Made by a program: the position numbers and the translations under genes | Shown: piece after piece, positions 37,694 through 45,569 of the stretch | Numbering within the stretch: position 1 is the stretch's first letter | How the letters are laid out: every line of letters begins with the position of its first letter | Notes under the pieces: model-generated | Seen by the model: the letters and a program-made list of their open reading frames with translations, nothing else | Told to the model about the DNA's origin: nothing | Database searches by the model: none | Assembly: GCF_030929595.1 (NCBI RefSeq) | Contig: NZ_JAVFVR010000003.1 | Location: 124,001 to 188,000, forward strand | Length of the DNA: 64,000 nt | From: Flavobacterium sp. LHD-85 | Lineage (GTDB): Bacteria; Bacteroidota; Bacteroidia; Flavobacteriales; Flavobacteriaceae | Direction: 5' to 3'

Positions 37694-37729
37694 AGAGCCA
37701 AGACTGAAATTCAGTTTGGCTCTTTTTTT
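37694..37729 (+). terminator. Terminator of ada
   Basis: AGAGCCAAGACTGAA pairs with TTCAGTTTGGCTCT, followed by seven T. The A-run on the other side means it could also serve gpsA. Confidence 0.8.
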
Positions 37730-37789
37730 ATCTTAGCAGAGAAGTCTTTATTCTTGCTTCTTTTCACTTGTCTCTTTTCACTAAAAAAC

Positions 37790-38785
37790 TTAATCCAAAG
37801 ACTCTGTCAATTTTCTGAAAACTGTTTTAGCGTCTTTTCCTTCGTAAAGTACAGCATAAACAGCGTCTATAATTGGTGTTTTTGCTCCGTAACCTTGATT
37901 TAGTTTGTAAGCACTTTTTGTAGCGTAATAGCCTTCGGCAACCATGCTCATTTCCATCATGGCACTTTTTACAGTGTATCCTTTTCCGATCATATTTCCG
38001 AACATTCTATTTCTAGAAAAAACAGAATATCCTGTAACCAATAAATCGCCCAAATAAGCCGAATCGTTGATGTTACGTTTCATTTTATGCACTTTTCTAA
38101 TGAATTTCTTCATTTCGCGAATGGCATTACTCATTAAAACCGACTGGAAGTTGTCTCCATAACCTAAACCGTGGGCAATTCCGGCAGCTATAGAGTAAAT
38201 GTTTTTTAGCATCGCAGCATATTCAGTCCCGATAATGTCATCTGAAATTTTGGCTTTGATGTAATTTCCTGAAAGTGATTTTGCTACAGTACAAGCTTTT
38301 TCCGGATCACCACAGGCAATTGTTAAGTAAGAAAGTCTTTCTAAGGCAACTTCCTCAGCGTGACACGGACCTGTAATAACTCCGATGTTGTAATACGGAA
38401 TGTCGTATTGAATGTGAAAATGTTCGCCGACAATTAAACTCGTTTCAGGAACAATTCCTTTAATAGCAGAAAAAATGATTTTATCTGATAAAGAAACCGT
38501 CATGTTTTTTAATTCGGCATCTAAGAAAGCTGAAGGAATAGCAAAAATGATATAATCTGCATATTCTATTGCTTCGTTTATATTGCTTGTCAGTTTAAGC
38601 TTGTTGGTATCAAATTCAACAGAACTTAAATAGTTGGGATTGTGTTTGTATTTCTGAAGATGTTCAATTGCAGATTCATTACGCATATACCACGCAATTT
38701 CCGAAAGATTCACACATAACATTTTGGCAATTGCCGTTGCCCAACTTCCTCCTCCAATTACTGCAAATTTTAACTTTTCGCTCAT
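37790..38785 (-). CDS. gpsA: NAD(P)H-dependent glycerol-3-phosphate dehydrogenase
   Basis: A 331-residue enzyme starting at MSEKLKFAV. The nucleotide-binding loop GGGSWATAIAKM is at residues 8-19 and the catalytic-lysine region reads EYAAMLKNIYSIAAG. It reduces dihydroxyacetone phosphate to sn-glycerol 3-phosphate for phospholipid synthesis in the cytosol. The ATG at 38785 fits the family start; the seven extra codons upstream lack an ATG. It is read toward ada and probably shares its terminator. Confidence 0.97.
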   Translation of the reverse strand: MSEKLKFAVIGGGSWATAIAKMLCVNLSEIAWYMRNESAIEHLQKYKHNPNYLSSVEFDTNKLKLTSNINEAIEYADYIIFAIPSAFLDAELKNMTVSLSDKIIFSAIKGIVPETSLIVGEHFHIQYDIPYYNIGVITGPCHAEEVALERLSYLTIACGDPEKACTVAKSLSGNYIKAKISDDIIGTEYAAMLKNIYSIAAGIAHGLGYGDNFQSVLMSNAIREMKKFIRKVHKMKRNINDSAYLGDLLVTGYSVFSRNRMFGNMIGKGYTVKSAMMEMSMVAEGYYATKSAYKLNQGYGAKTPIIDAVYAVLYEGKDAKTVFRKLTESLD

Positions 38786-39135
38786 TATTTTATTAATTTG
38801 AAACAAAAGTACTTAATAATGTGCTAATAAAGCAAAATCTACTTTAAGAAATTTTGGAAGACCTCTTTAATTGCAATACTTTCAAGAAGTTTAAGCGTAA
38901 AATATTTTTTTAAAATGCGATACAATAAAAATTAATCGCCTTCCGTTATAATGGTTTATAAATTAGAATTTTAATGAATTTAGAAAAAATTGAGTTAGTT
39001 AGTTTTGTTTTAGTATTTTGAAAAGGCGTTCCTAAACTTGTTAAGAACGCCTTTTTATTTTAAATCTCAATTCTAAAATTCCAATTGGGTAATCTCAAAA
39101 GATTTGGAATTTGGAATTTTCAAATTGGAATTTTA
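38786..39135. other. Gene-free gap between gpsA and the alcohol dehydrogenase
   Basis: 350 AT-rich bases with no open frame of coding character. The only clear element is a hairpin at 39021-39056: AAAAGGCGTTC pairs with GAACGCCTTTTT, with T-runs on both strands, suiting a terminator for the dehydrogenase on the minus strand. Confidence 0.65.
39021..39056 (-). terminator. Bidirectional terminator after the alcohol dehydrogenase
   Basis: A GGCGTTC/GAACGCC stem is flanked by A- and T-runs. On the minus strand it follows the stop at 39136. Confidence 0.75.
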
Positions 39136-40293
39136 TTAATAAGAAAGCTCAACAATTGATTTTACTTTATCTAAAGTCACCAATTGGTTTTCTCCTAAGC
39201 CTTTCCAGCCTCTTTCGTCAAAACGTTTTACGATAAAATCTGCGGTATTAGAATAGTCTTTTGTATACTGAGAAAGTTTTGTGTCCATTCCCATCGTATG
39301 GAAAAATTCAACGGTTTTGTTGATGGCTTCTTTCGCCACTTCTTCATCAGAACCATTTAAATTGAAGATTCGTCTTCCGTATTGCGCTAATTTTGCTTTT
39401 TTAGTTTCAAACATTACATGGTACAAACTTGGTCCAATTATCGCCAAAGTTCTTGCATGATCAATTTCGTAAAGTGCTGTCAATTCGTGACCAATCATGT
39501 GAGTTGCCCAATCGCTTGGAACTCCTTTCTGAATCAATCCGTTTAAAGCCATTGTACAGCTCCACATAAAATTGGAAGCCAAAGTGTAATCAGTTGGGTT
39601 TTGTACAACTCCAGGGCCAACTTCAATTAGCGTCTGTAAAATTCCTTCGGCAATTCTATCCTGAAGAAAGGCATCTGTCGGATATGTTAAATATTGCTCC
39701 ATAACGTGGGTGTAAGCATCTACAACACCGTTTTCGAGTTGTCTTTTTGGTAAAGAAGAAATTACAGTTGGGTCACAAATAGAGAATTGTGGAAATAAAG
39801 CGCTTCCGCCAGAAGATAATTTTTCCTGAGTTGCTTCAATTGTTACCACATATCCAGAATTCATTTCGCTTCCCGTTGCTGGTAACGTTAAAACCGTTCC
39901 AAATGGCAATGCATTTTCTTTAATTAAAATTCTTTTTTGAAGAATGTCAATCGGATTTCCTTCAAAATGAACAGCGCCTGAAATAAATTTGACACCGTCA
40001 ATTACAGATCCGCCACCAACAGCTAAAATAAAATCGATTTTTTCTGATTTTATAACATCAACCGCTTTCATCAAAGTTTCAAATCTTGGATTTGGTTCAA
40101 TTCCGCCAAACTCTACGATTTCAAAGCCTTTTAGATTATGGATTACTTGATCGTAAATTCCATTTTTAAATATACTTCCTCCTCCGTAAGCCAAAAGTAT
40201 TTTAGCGTCTTTTGGTACTAAAGTCGAAAGTTTTTCAATTTGTCCTTTTCCGAAAACTAAGTTCGTTGGATTGTATAATTCAAAGTTAAGCAT
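39136..40293 (-). CDS. Iron-containing alcohol dehydrogenase, YqhD/BdhA-like
   Basis: A 385-residue group III alcohol dehydrogenase. The NADPH-binding GGGS occurs near residues 38 and 96 (LAVGGGSVIDG). The metal ligands are the Asp and His in VVDAYTHVMEQY and two His in THMIGHELTALYEIDH. YqhD-type enzymes reduce a range of aldehydes, including those from lipid peroxidation, using NADPH. It lies near a DJ-1-type gene and a LysR regulator, which suggests a carbonyl or aldehyde stress setting; the DJ-1 gene is 156 bases upstream on the same strand. Confidence 0.92.
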   Translation of the reverse strand: MLNFELYNPTNLVFGKGQIEKLSTLVPKDAKILLAYGGGSIFKNGIYDQVIHNLKGFEIVEFGGIEPNPRFETLMKAVDVIKSEKIDFILAVGGGSVIDGVKFISGAVHFEGNPIDILQKRILIKENALPFGTVLTLPATGSEMNSGYVVTIEATQEKLSSGGSALFPQFSICDPTVISSLPKRQLENGVVDAYTHVMEQYLTYPTDAFLQDRIAEGILQTLIEVGPGVVQNPTDYTLASNFMWSCTMALNGLIQKGVPSDWATHMIGHELTALYEIDHARTLAIIGPSLYHVMFETKKAKLAQYGRRIFNLNGSDEEVAKEAINKTVEFFHTMGMDTKLSQYTKDYSNTADFIVKRFDERGWKGLGENQLVTLDKVKSIVELSY

Positions 40294-40422
40294 GTTTTTA
40301 GAGTTTCTGAGATGCTAAGCTGCTAAGATTCTAAGTTTTTTAGCATCTGGTTAATTTTATTATTTTAATTTTTGATAAAAATCTAAATTGCTAAAAGAAA
40401 ACTTAGTCTCTTAGCAACTCAG

Positions 40423-40440
40423 TCCCGATAGCTATCGGGA
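40423..40440. repeat. Perfect 18-bp palindrome TCCCGATAGCTATCGGGA
   Basis: An exact palindrome without a loop, 9 bases beyond the stop of the DJ-1-type gene on its downstream side. Sequences of this kind are, to my knowledge, frequent in flavobacterial genomes. Confidence 0.6.
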
Positions 40441-40449
40441 TAGTACCTC

Positions 40450-41211
40450 TTAATTCAATTTTTGTAACAATTTATCAGCTACGAGTTTTGATGACGCTGG
40501 ATTTTGACCTGTAATCAAAAGTCCGTCTTCAACAGCGTATGGCTGCCAGTTTGGTCCTTTAGAAAAAATTCCTCCGTTTGAGGCTAAAGCATCTTCCAAT
40601 AAAAACGGAACTACTTTAGTTAAACCAACCGCTTCTTCTTCGGCATTAGTAAAACCAGTCACTTTTTTGCCTTTTACTAAATATTCGCCGTTTACTTTTA
40701 CATTTTTTAAAACAGCAGGTGCATGACAAACAAATGCTACTGGTTTATTGTGCGTGTAAAAAGATTCGATTAAAGCGATAGAACTTCTATCTTGGACCAA
40801 ATCCCAAAGCGGACCGTGACCCCCTGGATAAAAAACAGCATCGTAATCTTTTTGGTTAATTGTCGAAAGTTTTAATGTGTTTTTTAGTTTTTCCTGTAAG
40901 ACCTTATCAGCGTCAAAACGTTTAGTGTCTTCAGTTGCCGAAGCAGGATCGGCACTTTTAGGATCAATTGGTGGCTGTCCTCCAAGCGGAGATGCAATTG
41001 TGATTTCTACTCCCTGATCTAATAATTCGTAATATGGTGCAGCAAATTCTTCTGACCAGAATCCTGTTTTTTCTCCTGTATTGCCCAGTTTGTCATTGCT
41101 GGTTACAACAAATAATACCTTTTTCATACTCTTCTTGTTTGATTTTTGAGCTTCAGCAGAAATGCTTACAGCTGTAAATGCAGTTATTGCGAATAGTGCT
41201 ATTTTCTTCAT
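40450..41211 (-). CDS. DJ-1/PfpI-family protein with signal peptide
   Basis: A 253-residue class I glutamine-amidotransferase-like protein of the Hsp31/DJ-1 group. It begins with a signal peptide (ISAEAQ) so is probably periplasmic. The reactive cysteine is in FVCHAPAVL, and the preceding YPGGHGPLWDL loop and TGFTNAEEEAVG match glyoxalase III/Hsp31-like proteins that act on methylglyoxal and other reactive carbonyls. It is divergent from a LysR regulator across an 85-base region with promoter elements on both strands, so LysR control is likely. Confidence 0.9.
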   Translation of the reverse strand: MKKIALFAITAFTAVSISAEAQKSNKKSMKKVLFVVTSNDKLGNTGEKTGFWSEEFAAPYYELLDQGVEITIASPLGGQPPIDPKSADPASATEDTKRFDADKVLQEKLKNTLKLSTINQKDYDAVFYPGGHGPLWDLVQDRSSIALIESFYTHNKPVAFVCHAPAVLKNVKVNGEYLVKGKKVTGFTNAEEEAVGLTKVVPFLLEDALASNGGIFSKGPNWQPYAVEDGLLITGQNPASSKLVADKLLQKLN

Positions 41212-41227
41212 AATATTAAATTTTGAA

Positions 41228-41277
41228 CAAATTTACACCTAATGTGATATCAGTAAAAATAAAATAAACTATGTTTG
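41228..41277. promoter_or_regulatory. Divergent promoters for the DJ-1 and LysR genes
   Basis: The minus strand reads TAAATTTG (41228-41235) and the plus strand TATGTTTG (41270-41277), both matching TAnnTTTG. They share 85 bases, typical of a LysR-type autoregulated divergent pair. Confidence 0.55.
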
Positions 41278-41296
41278 TTATAAATATATTTATATC

Positions 41297-42202
41297 ATGG
41301 TAAATCTAGAATGGTACAGAACTTTTAAAGCAGTTTACAAAAACGGTAATTTTTCAGTGGCTGCGAAGGAATTATTTATGAGTCAGCCTGCGGTTAGTCA
41401 GCAGATTTCAATGCTTGAGGCGCACGTCGGAAATAAATTATTTAACCGGAAATCAAAAGGTGTTGAACCAACCGAATACGCTAAGTTACTGAATAATTTG
41501 ATAATAGACGCTCTTGACAGACTGGAAAGTGTCGAAACCAGTTTCAGAGCTAAAGCAGAAGATGCTAATCGATTAATTTCTGTTGGAATCTCGAAACATC
41601 TTTTTGACTGTGTTGGCAATCTTTTAATTTCAAAGTTTGATTTAATTGATTTTACTTTTGCAGAAAACGACGAACTTTTTGCTTTAGTTGATGCTAAAAA
41701 ACTTGACTTTGCCATTACAACCAAAAGATTTGACACTTTTGATACGACTTATGAAATTGTTGGAAAAATCAAACTGATTTTAGTTGCTCCAATAAGTTTA
41801 GATATAACAGAGTTTCGTCAGAAATTAAAATCAGATAATTTTACTGAAATTGAACAATGGCTGAATGCCCAAAAATGGTACAGTCATGATGCGAGAATTC
41901 CGCATATAAAAGTATTTTGGCTGCATGCCTTTAATAAAAAAAGACCATCGATGGTTCCAAATTACATTATTCCATCAGAATCTGAAATGCTCAGACTTTT
42001 GGCGAAAAATGAAGGAATCGCGGCAACTTGGAATTGTAATGCAAGAAATTATATTAAAGAAAATAAACTGCAATTGGTCTGGAACAGCTTTCATGTTCCA
42101 GAAGAATTTGTGTATTTGTTAGCTCCAAAAAATAATAACGTAAAGTCGTTTTTTGATATTATCGAGAAAGAGTTAAAGCTGTTTTTTGGAAATAGATTAT
42201 GA
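41297..42202 (+). CDS. LysR-family transcriptional regulator
   Basis: A 301-residue protein with the N-terminal LysR winged helix (NFSVAAKELFMSQPAVSQQ at about 18-36) and a C-terminal two-lobed effector domain. The effector half diverges from the well-known types and the ligand cannot be told. Its divergence from the DJ-1-type gene points to that gene, and possibly the alcohol dehydrogenase behind it, as the target in a reactive-carbonyl response. Confidence 0.93.
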   Translation: MVNLEWYRTFKAVYKNGNFSVAAKELFMSQPAVSQQISMLEAHVGNKLFNRKSKGVEPTEYAKLLNNLIIDALDRLESVETSFRAKAEDANRLISVGISKHLFDCVGNLLISKFDLIDFTFAENDELFALVDAKKLDFAITTKRFDTFDTTYEIVGKIKLILVAPISLDITEFRQKLKSDNFTEIEQWLNAQKWYSHDARIPHIKVFWLHAFNKKRPSMVPNYIIPSESEMLRLLAKNEGIAATWNCNARNYIKENKLQLVWNSFHVPEEFVYLLAPKNNNVKSFFDIIEKELKLFFGNRL

Positions 42203-42212
42203 TTTCGATCAT

Positions 42213-42242
42213 TTGTTCTTATAGCATAAAAGAGTAATTTTG
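42213..42242 (+). promoter_or_regulatory. Promoter of the PKD lipoprotein
   Basis: TTG at 42213-42215, 19 bases, then TAATTTTG at 42235-42242. The spacing and both elements match the Bacteroidota consensus. Confidence 0.7.
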
Positions 42243-42269
42243 ATATATAACCACTAAAAATTTCCGATT

Positions 42270-42638
42270 ATGAAAAAGATTATGCCTATTTTGATGTTTC
42301 CTATGCTGTTTTTTGCAATTATTTCTTGCAGTAAAAGTGATGATGAAGCAATTGTAGATTGTTTTGGAGACTCAATATTAACAGAATTAAAGCATTCGGC
42401 AGATGGAACAAATTCGAAAACAATTAATTACTCCATACAATACAGTGGAAGCAATACTGTAGCTTCTGTAAAATGGACTTTTGGTGACGGAAAAACAGAA
42501 ACCATAAATACTTCGACAGGAGCGGTATCGCATACTTATAGTGCTGCCGGAACTTTTGAAGTTAAAGCAGATGTAACGCTAAAAAAAGATGGTGGAAGTT
42601 GTACTGTTAGCCCAAAGAAAAGTGTAACGGTGAACTAA
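42270..42638 (+). CDS. Small PKD-domain lipoprotein
   Basis: A 122-residue lipoprotein with lipobox IISCSKS (Cys20). The rest is a single PKD (Ig-like) domain, recognised by VKWTFGDGKTETINT and VSHTYSAAGTFEV. Such domains mediate binding at the surface. It has its own promoter and is followed by a large inverted repeat before the NAD/ADP-ribose cluster, so it is probably not part of that cluster. Role unknown. Confidence 0.85.
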   Translation: MKKIMPILMFPMLFFAIISCSKSDDEAIVDCFGDSILTELKHSADGTNSKTINYSIQYSGSNTVASVKWTFGDGKTETINTSTGAVSHTYSAAGTFEVKADVTLKKDGGSCTVSPKKSVTVN

Positions 42639-42659
42639 AATACCGCTTGTAAAAATAGT

Positions 42660-42718
42660 AATGAGGACCAACTTTGTAATTTATTGCGCAAGCATAGATT
42701 ACAAAGTTGGTCCTCATT
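42660..42718. repeat. Perfect 21-bp inverted repeat before the NAD cluster
   Basis: The arm 42660-42680 (begins AATGAGGACCAACTTTG) is exactly complementary to 42698-42718, with a 17-base loop. No T-run follows, but a TATATTTG element begins four bases later. It may be an operator, a hairpin at the start of the cluster, or a dispersed repeat. Confidence 0.85.
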
Positions 42719-42721
42719 CGT

Positions 42722-42729
42722 TATATTTG
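42722..42729 (+). promoter_or_regulatory. -7 promoter element for the NrtR-like gene
   Basis: TATATTTG matches TAnnTTTG, 20 bases before the ATG. Its -33 region would fall within the right arm of the large inverted repeat. Confidence 0.5.
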
Positions 42730-42748
42730 TTTGATAGGATTGAGGATT

Positions 42749-43441
42749 ATGGAAAAATTACAAAATATTAGAATTGCTGTAGATGCAATTGTTTTTGGAT
42801 ACAAGAACAATGGTTTGTATGTGTTATTGATTGAGCAAAAATTTGGTTCGGCAGACAAATATTGGGCATTGCCTGGAGGTTTGGTTCAGAATGATGAATC
42901 TTTAAGTGACGCTGTAATTCGTGAATTGCATGAAGAAACGAATGTGCAATTAACTTTTATGGAACAATTGTACACTTTTGGAGATGATATTTATAGAGAT
43001 TCTAGAAATCGTGTTATTTCGGTCGCGTATTACGCTTTGGTTGATGCTTCAAACTTAGAAATTAAAGCAGATACAGATGCGGAAAGGGTAAAGTGGTTTA
43101 AAATAGATGAAATTCCCGCTTTGGCATTTGACCATAATTTAATCTTAGAAAAAGGTATAGAAAGGCTTAAAGCCAAATTGACGTACGAACCAATTGGTTT
43201 CGATCTGCTTCCAGAAGAATTCTTGTTTTCTGATCTTGAGAACCTTTACTGCACTATTTTAGAGAAAGAGATTGACCGTAGAAATTTCAGAAAGAAAATA
43301 CTGAGTTACGGTATTTTGGAAGAAACCGAAAAATTCTCACCTATTAAAACAGGTCGCCCAGCAAAACTTTTTAAGTTTAACAATTTGAAATATAATAAGT
43401 TAATTAAGAATGGTTTTCACTTCGAAATAAAGTTTGCGTAA
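42749..43441 (+). CDS. NrtR-like Nudix-winged-helix regulator of NAD metabolism
   Basis: A 230-residue protein with the Nudix-plus-winged-helix architecture of NrtR. Unlike the two paralogues at 2746-4199, its Nudix box is almost intact (ALPGGL, then Glu50 and the helix R58-E-L-H-E-E-T-N), with only the final Gly replaced by Asn, so hydrolysis or at least binding of an ADP-ribose-like ligand is possible. NrtR proteins repress NAD genes and respond to NAD metabolites. Its position directly before prs, and two 21-bp palindromes overlapping its stop codon and the next promoter, support this role. I chose the ATG at 42749 rather than a TTG at 42707 inside the inverted repeat. Confidence 0.9.
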   Translation: MEKLQNIRIAVDAIVFGYKNNGLYVLLIEQKFGSADKYWALPGGLVQNDESLSDAVIRELHEETNVQLTFMEQLYTFGDDIYRDSRNRVISVAYYALVDASNLEIKADTDAERVKWFKIDEIPALAFDHNLILEKGIERLKAKLTYEPIGFDLLPEEFLFSDLENLYCTILEKEIDRRNFRKKILSYGILEETEKFSPIKTGRPAKLFKFNNLKYNKLIKNGFHFEIKFA

Positions 43442-43453
43442 TTTTTACACAAA
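43433..43453. promoter_or_regulatory. Candidate NrtR operator 1
   Basis: An imperfect 21-bp palindrome, left half TTTGCGTAAT and right half TTTACACAAA (8 of 10 pairs match). It overlaps the stop codon of the regulator gene and lies upstream of the prs promoter; the centre is 52 bases from that of operator 2, about five helical turns. Confidence 0.6.
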
Positions 43454-43458
43454 ATAAA

Positions 43459-43488
43459 TTGTTTATTTAAAATTAAATTCTACATTTG
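43459..43488 (+). promoter_or_regulatory. Promoter of the prs-nadV cluster
   Basis: TTG at 43459-43461, exactly 19 bases, then TACATTTG at 43481-43488. Both elements and spacing match the Bacteroidota consensus, and operator 2 overlaps the TTTG. Confidence 0.75.
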
Positions 43489-43505
43489 CGTATAATTAAC
43501 GCAAA
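43485..43505. promoter_or_regulatory. Candidate NrtR operator 2
   Basis: A 21-bp palindrome TTTGCGT-N7-ACGCAAA that overlaps the last bases of the -7 element and ends 10 bases before the prs start codon. A protein bound here would block transcription. Confidence 0.7.
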
Positions 43506-43515
43506 CTAAAAAACT

Positions 43516-44349
43516 ATGATACTAAATCTCGACCCAAAATTCGCTCCATTTCAAAATCAGGAAGAAATTAAATTTCAAAGTTTTACTTTCTCTGGAGGAG
43601 AACCACACATCAAAATCGCACCAGATTTTGATGCAAATAGAAAAGTAACCATTACGCATAGATTAAATTCATTCAACGATTTAGGTTTGTTGTGCGTTAC
43701 AGTTGATGCGTTACGCAGAATGGATGTGAAGATTATCGATCTTTTTATTCCGTACTTTCCAGCTGCGAGACAAGACCGTGTTATGATTCCTGGCGAACCG
43801 CTATCTGTAAAAGTGTATGCTGATATAATTAACGCGATGCAATTGAACAAAGTTTTTGTTTTTGATGCGCACTCTGAAGTTACTCCAGCTTTGTTGAATA
43901 ATAGTACTGTAATTCCGAATTACACTTTTATAAAAGAAGTTTTGAATAGAATTGGTGAAAACGTAAAATTGATTTCTCCAGATGGTGGCGCTTTGAAAAA
44001 AATCTACAAAGTTTCTGAGTTTTTAGGCGGTGTTGAGGTCGTAGAATGCAGTAAAAGCCGTGATGTAAAAACGGGAAAATTATCTGGATTTAAAGTTTAT
44101 AATGAGGATTTGCAAGGAATGGATTGTTTAATTGTTGATGATATCTGTGATGGAGGAGGAACTTTCGTAGGATTAGCTGAAGAATTAAAAAAGAAAAATG
44201 CTGGAAAATTATACTTAGCAGTAAGCCACGGAATTTTTAATAAAGGTTTTGAAGTTTTAAACTGCTTTGATGGCATTTTTACAACGAATTCTTTTAAAGA
44301 TTTCGAAGGCGAAAGCGTTCAAGTAATTGGATTGGATCAATTAGTTTAA
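43516..44349 (+). CDS. PRPP-synthetase-family protein (Prs-like; possibly ADP-ribose pyrophosphokinase)
   Basis: A 277-residue phosphoribosyltransferase-fold protein, about 35 residues shorter than housekeeping Prs. The ATP-binding RQDR (85-88) and the metal-binding His119 in FDAHSE are kept, as is a Lys/Arg pair (Lys180, Arg182). The PRPP loop reads VDDICDGGGTF (207-217) instead of the usual VDDxxDTGGT, and the QIQGFF segment after the His is absent. Such short Prs proteins are linked to NadV. They may make PRPP for NadV. Alternatively, as shown for the phage NARP1 enzyme Adps, they may pyrophosphorylate ADP-ribose. It is the first gene behind the regulated promoter. Confidence 0.88.
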   Translation: MILNLDPKFAPFQNQEEIKFQSFTFSGGEPHIKIAPDFDANRKVTITHRLNSFNDLGLLCVTVDALRRMDVKIIDLFIPYFPAARQDRVMIPGEPLSVKVYADIINAMQLNKVFVFDAHSEVTPALLNNSTVIPNYTFIKEVLNRIGENVKLISPDGGALKKIYKVSEFLGGVEVVECSKSRDVKTGKLSGFKVYNEDLQGMDCLIVDDICDGGGTFVGLAEELKKKNAGKLYLAVSHGIFNKGFEVLNCFDGIFTTNSFKDFEGESVQVIGLDQLV

Positions 44350-44478
44350 ATGTTTCAAGTTCTCTGTGTAGCGTAAACCTGAAACGAAAAAAATCTGCTA
44401 ACTGTTTCAAGTTAAAAACAGTCTTCAAGTCCATTGAAAAATCTGAAACTTTAAACTTGAAACAAAAAAACTAACAAA
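44350..44478. repeat. Short gap with GTTTCAAGTT-type inverted repeats
   Basis: No gene is visible. TGTTTCAAGTT (44351) and ACTTGAAAC near 44455 are inverted copies, and a third TGTTTCAAGTT lies at 44403. This is the only sizeable gap inside the NAD/ADP-ribose cluster and could be a processing or internal promoter region. Confidence 0.5.
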
Positions 44479-45006
44479 ATGAAATACAATATAGATACTA
44501 TAGCTCCAGAAAGTAAATTTTTACTTTTCTGGGGACATCAGCCAAGCAAAGACGGAATGATTACCAAAACCTGTTTCAGCCAATGGTGGTTAAGTTCTTT
44601 TGAAGTTAATGGAGTGACTTACAAAACAGCCGAACATTGGATGATGGCAAAAAAGGCTGAATTGTTTAAGGATCAGGAAATTTTAGAAAAAATCATAAAA
44701 TGCAATTCACCTGCTGAAGCTAAAAAATTAGGCCGTAAAGTGAGAAACTACGATGATAAAATCTGGTTAGAAAACCGATTTGAAATCGTAAAAGAAGGGA
44801 ACTTTTACAAATTCGATCAAAATAAAGATTTGAAAACCTTTCTTTTAAGCACAAATGACAAGGTGATTGTAGAAGCAAGTCCTGTAGATCCAATTTGGGG
44901 AATCGGAATGGCAAGCGATCATACAGAGGCGCTAAATCCTGAGAAGTGGAAAGGTTTGAATCTTTTAGGTTTTGCTTTGATGGAAGTTAGGGATGAATTG
45001 AGATAA
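44479..45006 (+). CDS. NADAR-domain protein (YbiA/DUF1768-like)
   Basis: A 175-residue protein covering one NADAR domain: [10 protein letters not shown] at the start, [19 protein letters not shown], the key EHW at 52-54, and [18 protein letters not shown] proteins have been shown to remove ADP-ribose from guanine bases modified by DarT2-like toxins, while E. coli YbiA-type members act as N-glycosidases on riboflavin-pathway intermediates. With ADP-ribose hydrolases next to it, the ADP-ribosyl-nucleic-acid role is the more likely. Its start lies 128 bases after prs, and the macrodomain gene starts 10 bases after its stop. Confidence 0.88.
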   Translation: MKYNIDTIAPESKFLLFWGHQPSKDGMITKTCFSQWWLSSFEVNGVTYKTAEHWMMAKKAELFKDQEILEKIIKCNSPAEAKKLGRKVRNYDDKIWLENRFEIVKEGNFYKFDQNKDLKTFLLSTNDKVIVEASPVDPIWGIGMASDHTEALNPEKWKGLNLLGFALMEVRDELR

Positions 45007-45016
45007 AACTTGGAAA

Positions 45017-45523
45017 ATGAAAATTGAACTTCTTAAAGCGGACATAACAGAAATTGAAGTTGATGCGATTGTTAATGCAGCAAATACTTCCTTGTTAGGT
45101 GGTGGTGGCGTTGACGGAGCGATTCACAGAAAAGGAGGAAAAGCAATTTTAGAGGAATGTGTCCAAATTAGAAATAAGCAGGGAGGATGCAAAACAGGTG
45201 AAGCGGTAATTACAACTGCAGGAAATCTGTCTTCTAAATATGTTATTCATACTGTTGGGCCAGTTTGGAATGGAGATAAAGGAGAAAAATCTAAGTTATT
45301 AGCTGATTGCTATACGAATAGTTTGAATCTAGCCATTCAAAATGGAATTAAATCTATTGCTTTTCCGAATATAAGTACTGGAATTTATCATTTTCCAAAA
45401 GATAAAGCCGCAGAAATCGCAATAAGAACAATAAAGGATTTCGATAAATCAAATGAAATAGAAAAGGTAATATTTGTCTGTTTCGATGATGAAAATTACA
45501 AGATTTACAAAAGCCTTTTGTAG
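45017..45523 (+). CDS. Macrodomain protein, ADP-ribose hydrolase/binder
   Basis: A 168-residue single macrodomain of the MacroD/YmdB type. Visible features: the [19 protein letters not shown] strand-loop, the [14 protein letters not shown] phosphate loop and the [13 protein letters not shown] loop. These proteins remove ADP-ribose from protein Asp/Glu or O-acetyl-ADP-ribose, or ADP-ribose-1''-phosphate, giving free ADP-ribose. In this cluster it could also process the ADP-ribose 1'',2''-cyclic phosphate made by the KptA enzyme downstream. Its stop codon abuts a small GTTCC/GGAAC palindromic repeat that lies in the 46-base gap before kptA. Confidence 0.93.
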   Translation: MKIELLKADITEIEVDAIVNAANTSLLGGGGVDGAIHRKGGKAILEECVQIRNKQGGCKTGEAVITTAGNLSSKYVIHTVGPVWNGDKGEKSKLLADCYTNSLNLAIQNGIKSIAFPNISTGIYHFPKDKAAEIAIRTIKDFDKSNEIEKVIFVCFDDENYKIYKSLL

Positions 45524-45552
45524 ATGTTCCATCGGAACATTTCATAGGTAGT
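45523..45552. repeat. GATGTTCC-GGAACAT repeat inside the NAD cluster
   Basis: ATGTTCC-ATC-GGAACAT followed by TTCATAGGTAG, the same family as at 25741-25770 and 49689-49712. It fills most of the gap between the macrodomain and kptA genes. Confidence 0.75.
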
Positions 45553-45569
45553 AGAAAAAAAATATTAAA

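Noticed and set aside
37649..37903. An 84-codon frame after ada
   Set aside because: It runs through the terminator hairpin and into the antisense strand of gpsA, and its composition is not protein-like.
42707..42748. A longer NrtR-like protein starting at a TTG in the inverted repeat
   Set aside because: The extra 14 residues are hydrophobic and unlike the family, and the ATG at 42749 begins exactly where the conserved domain begins.
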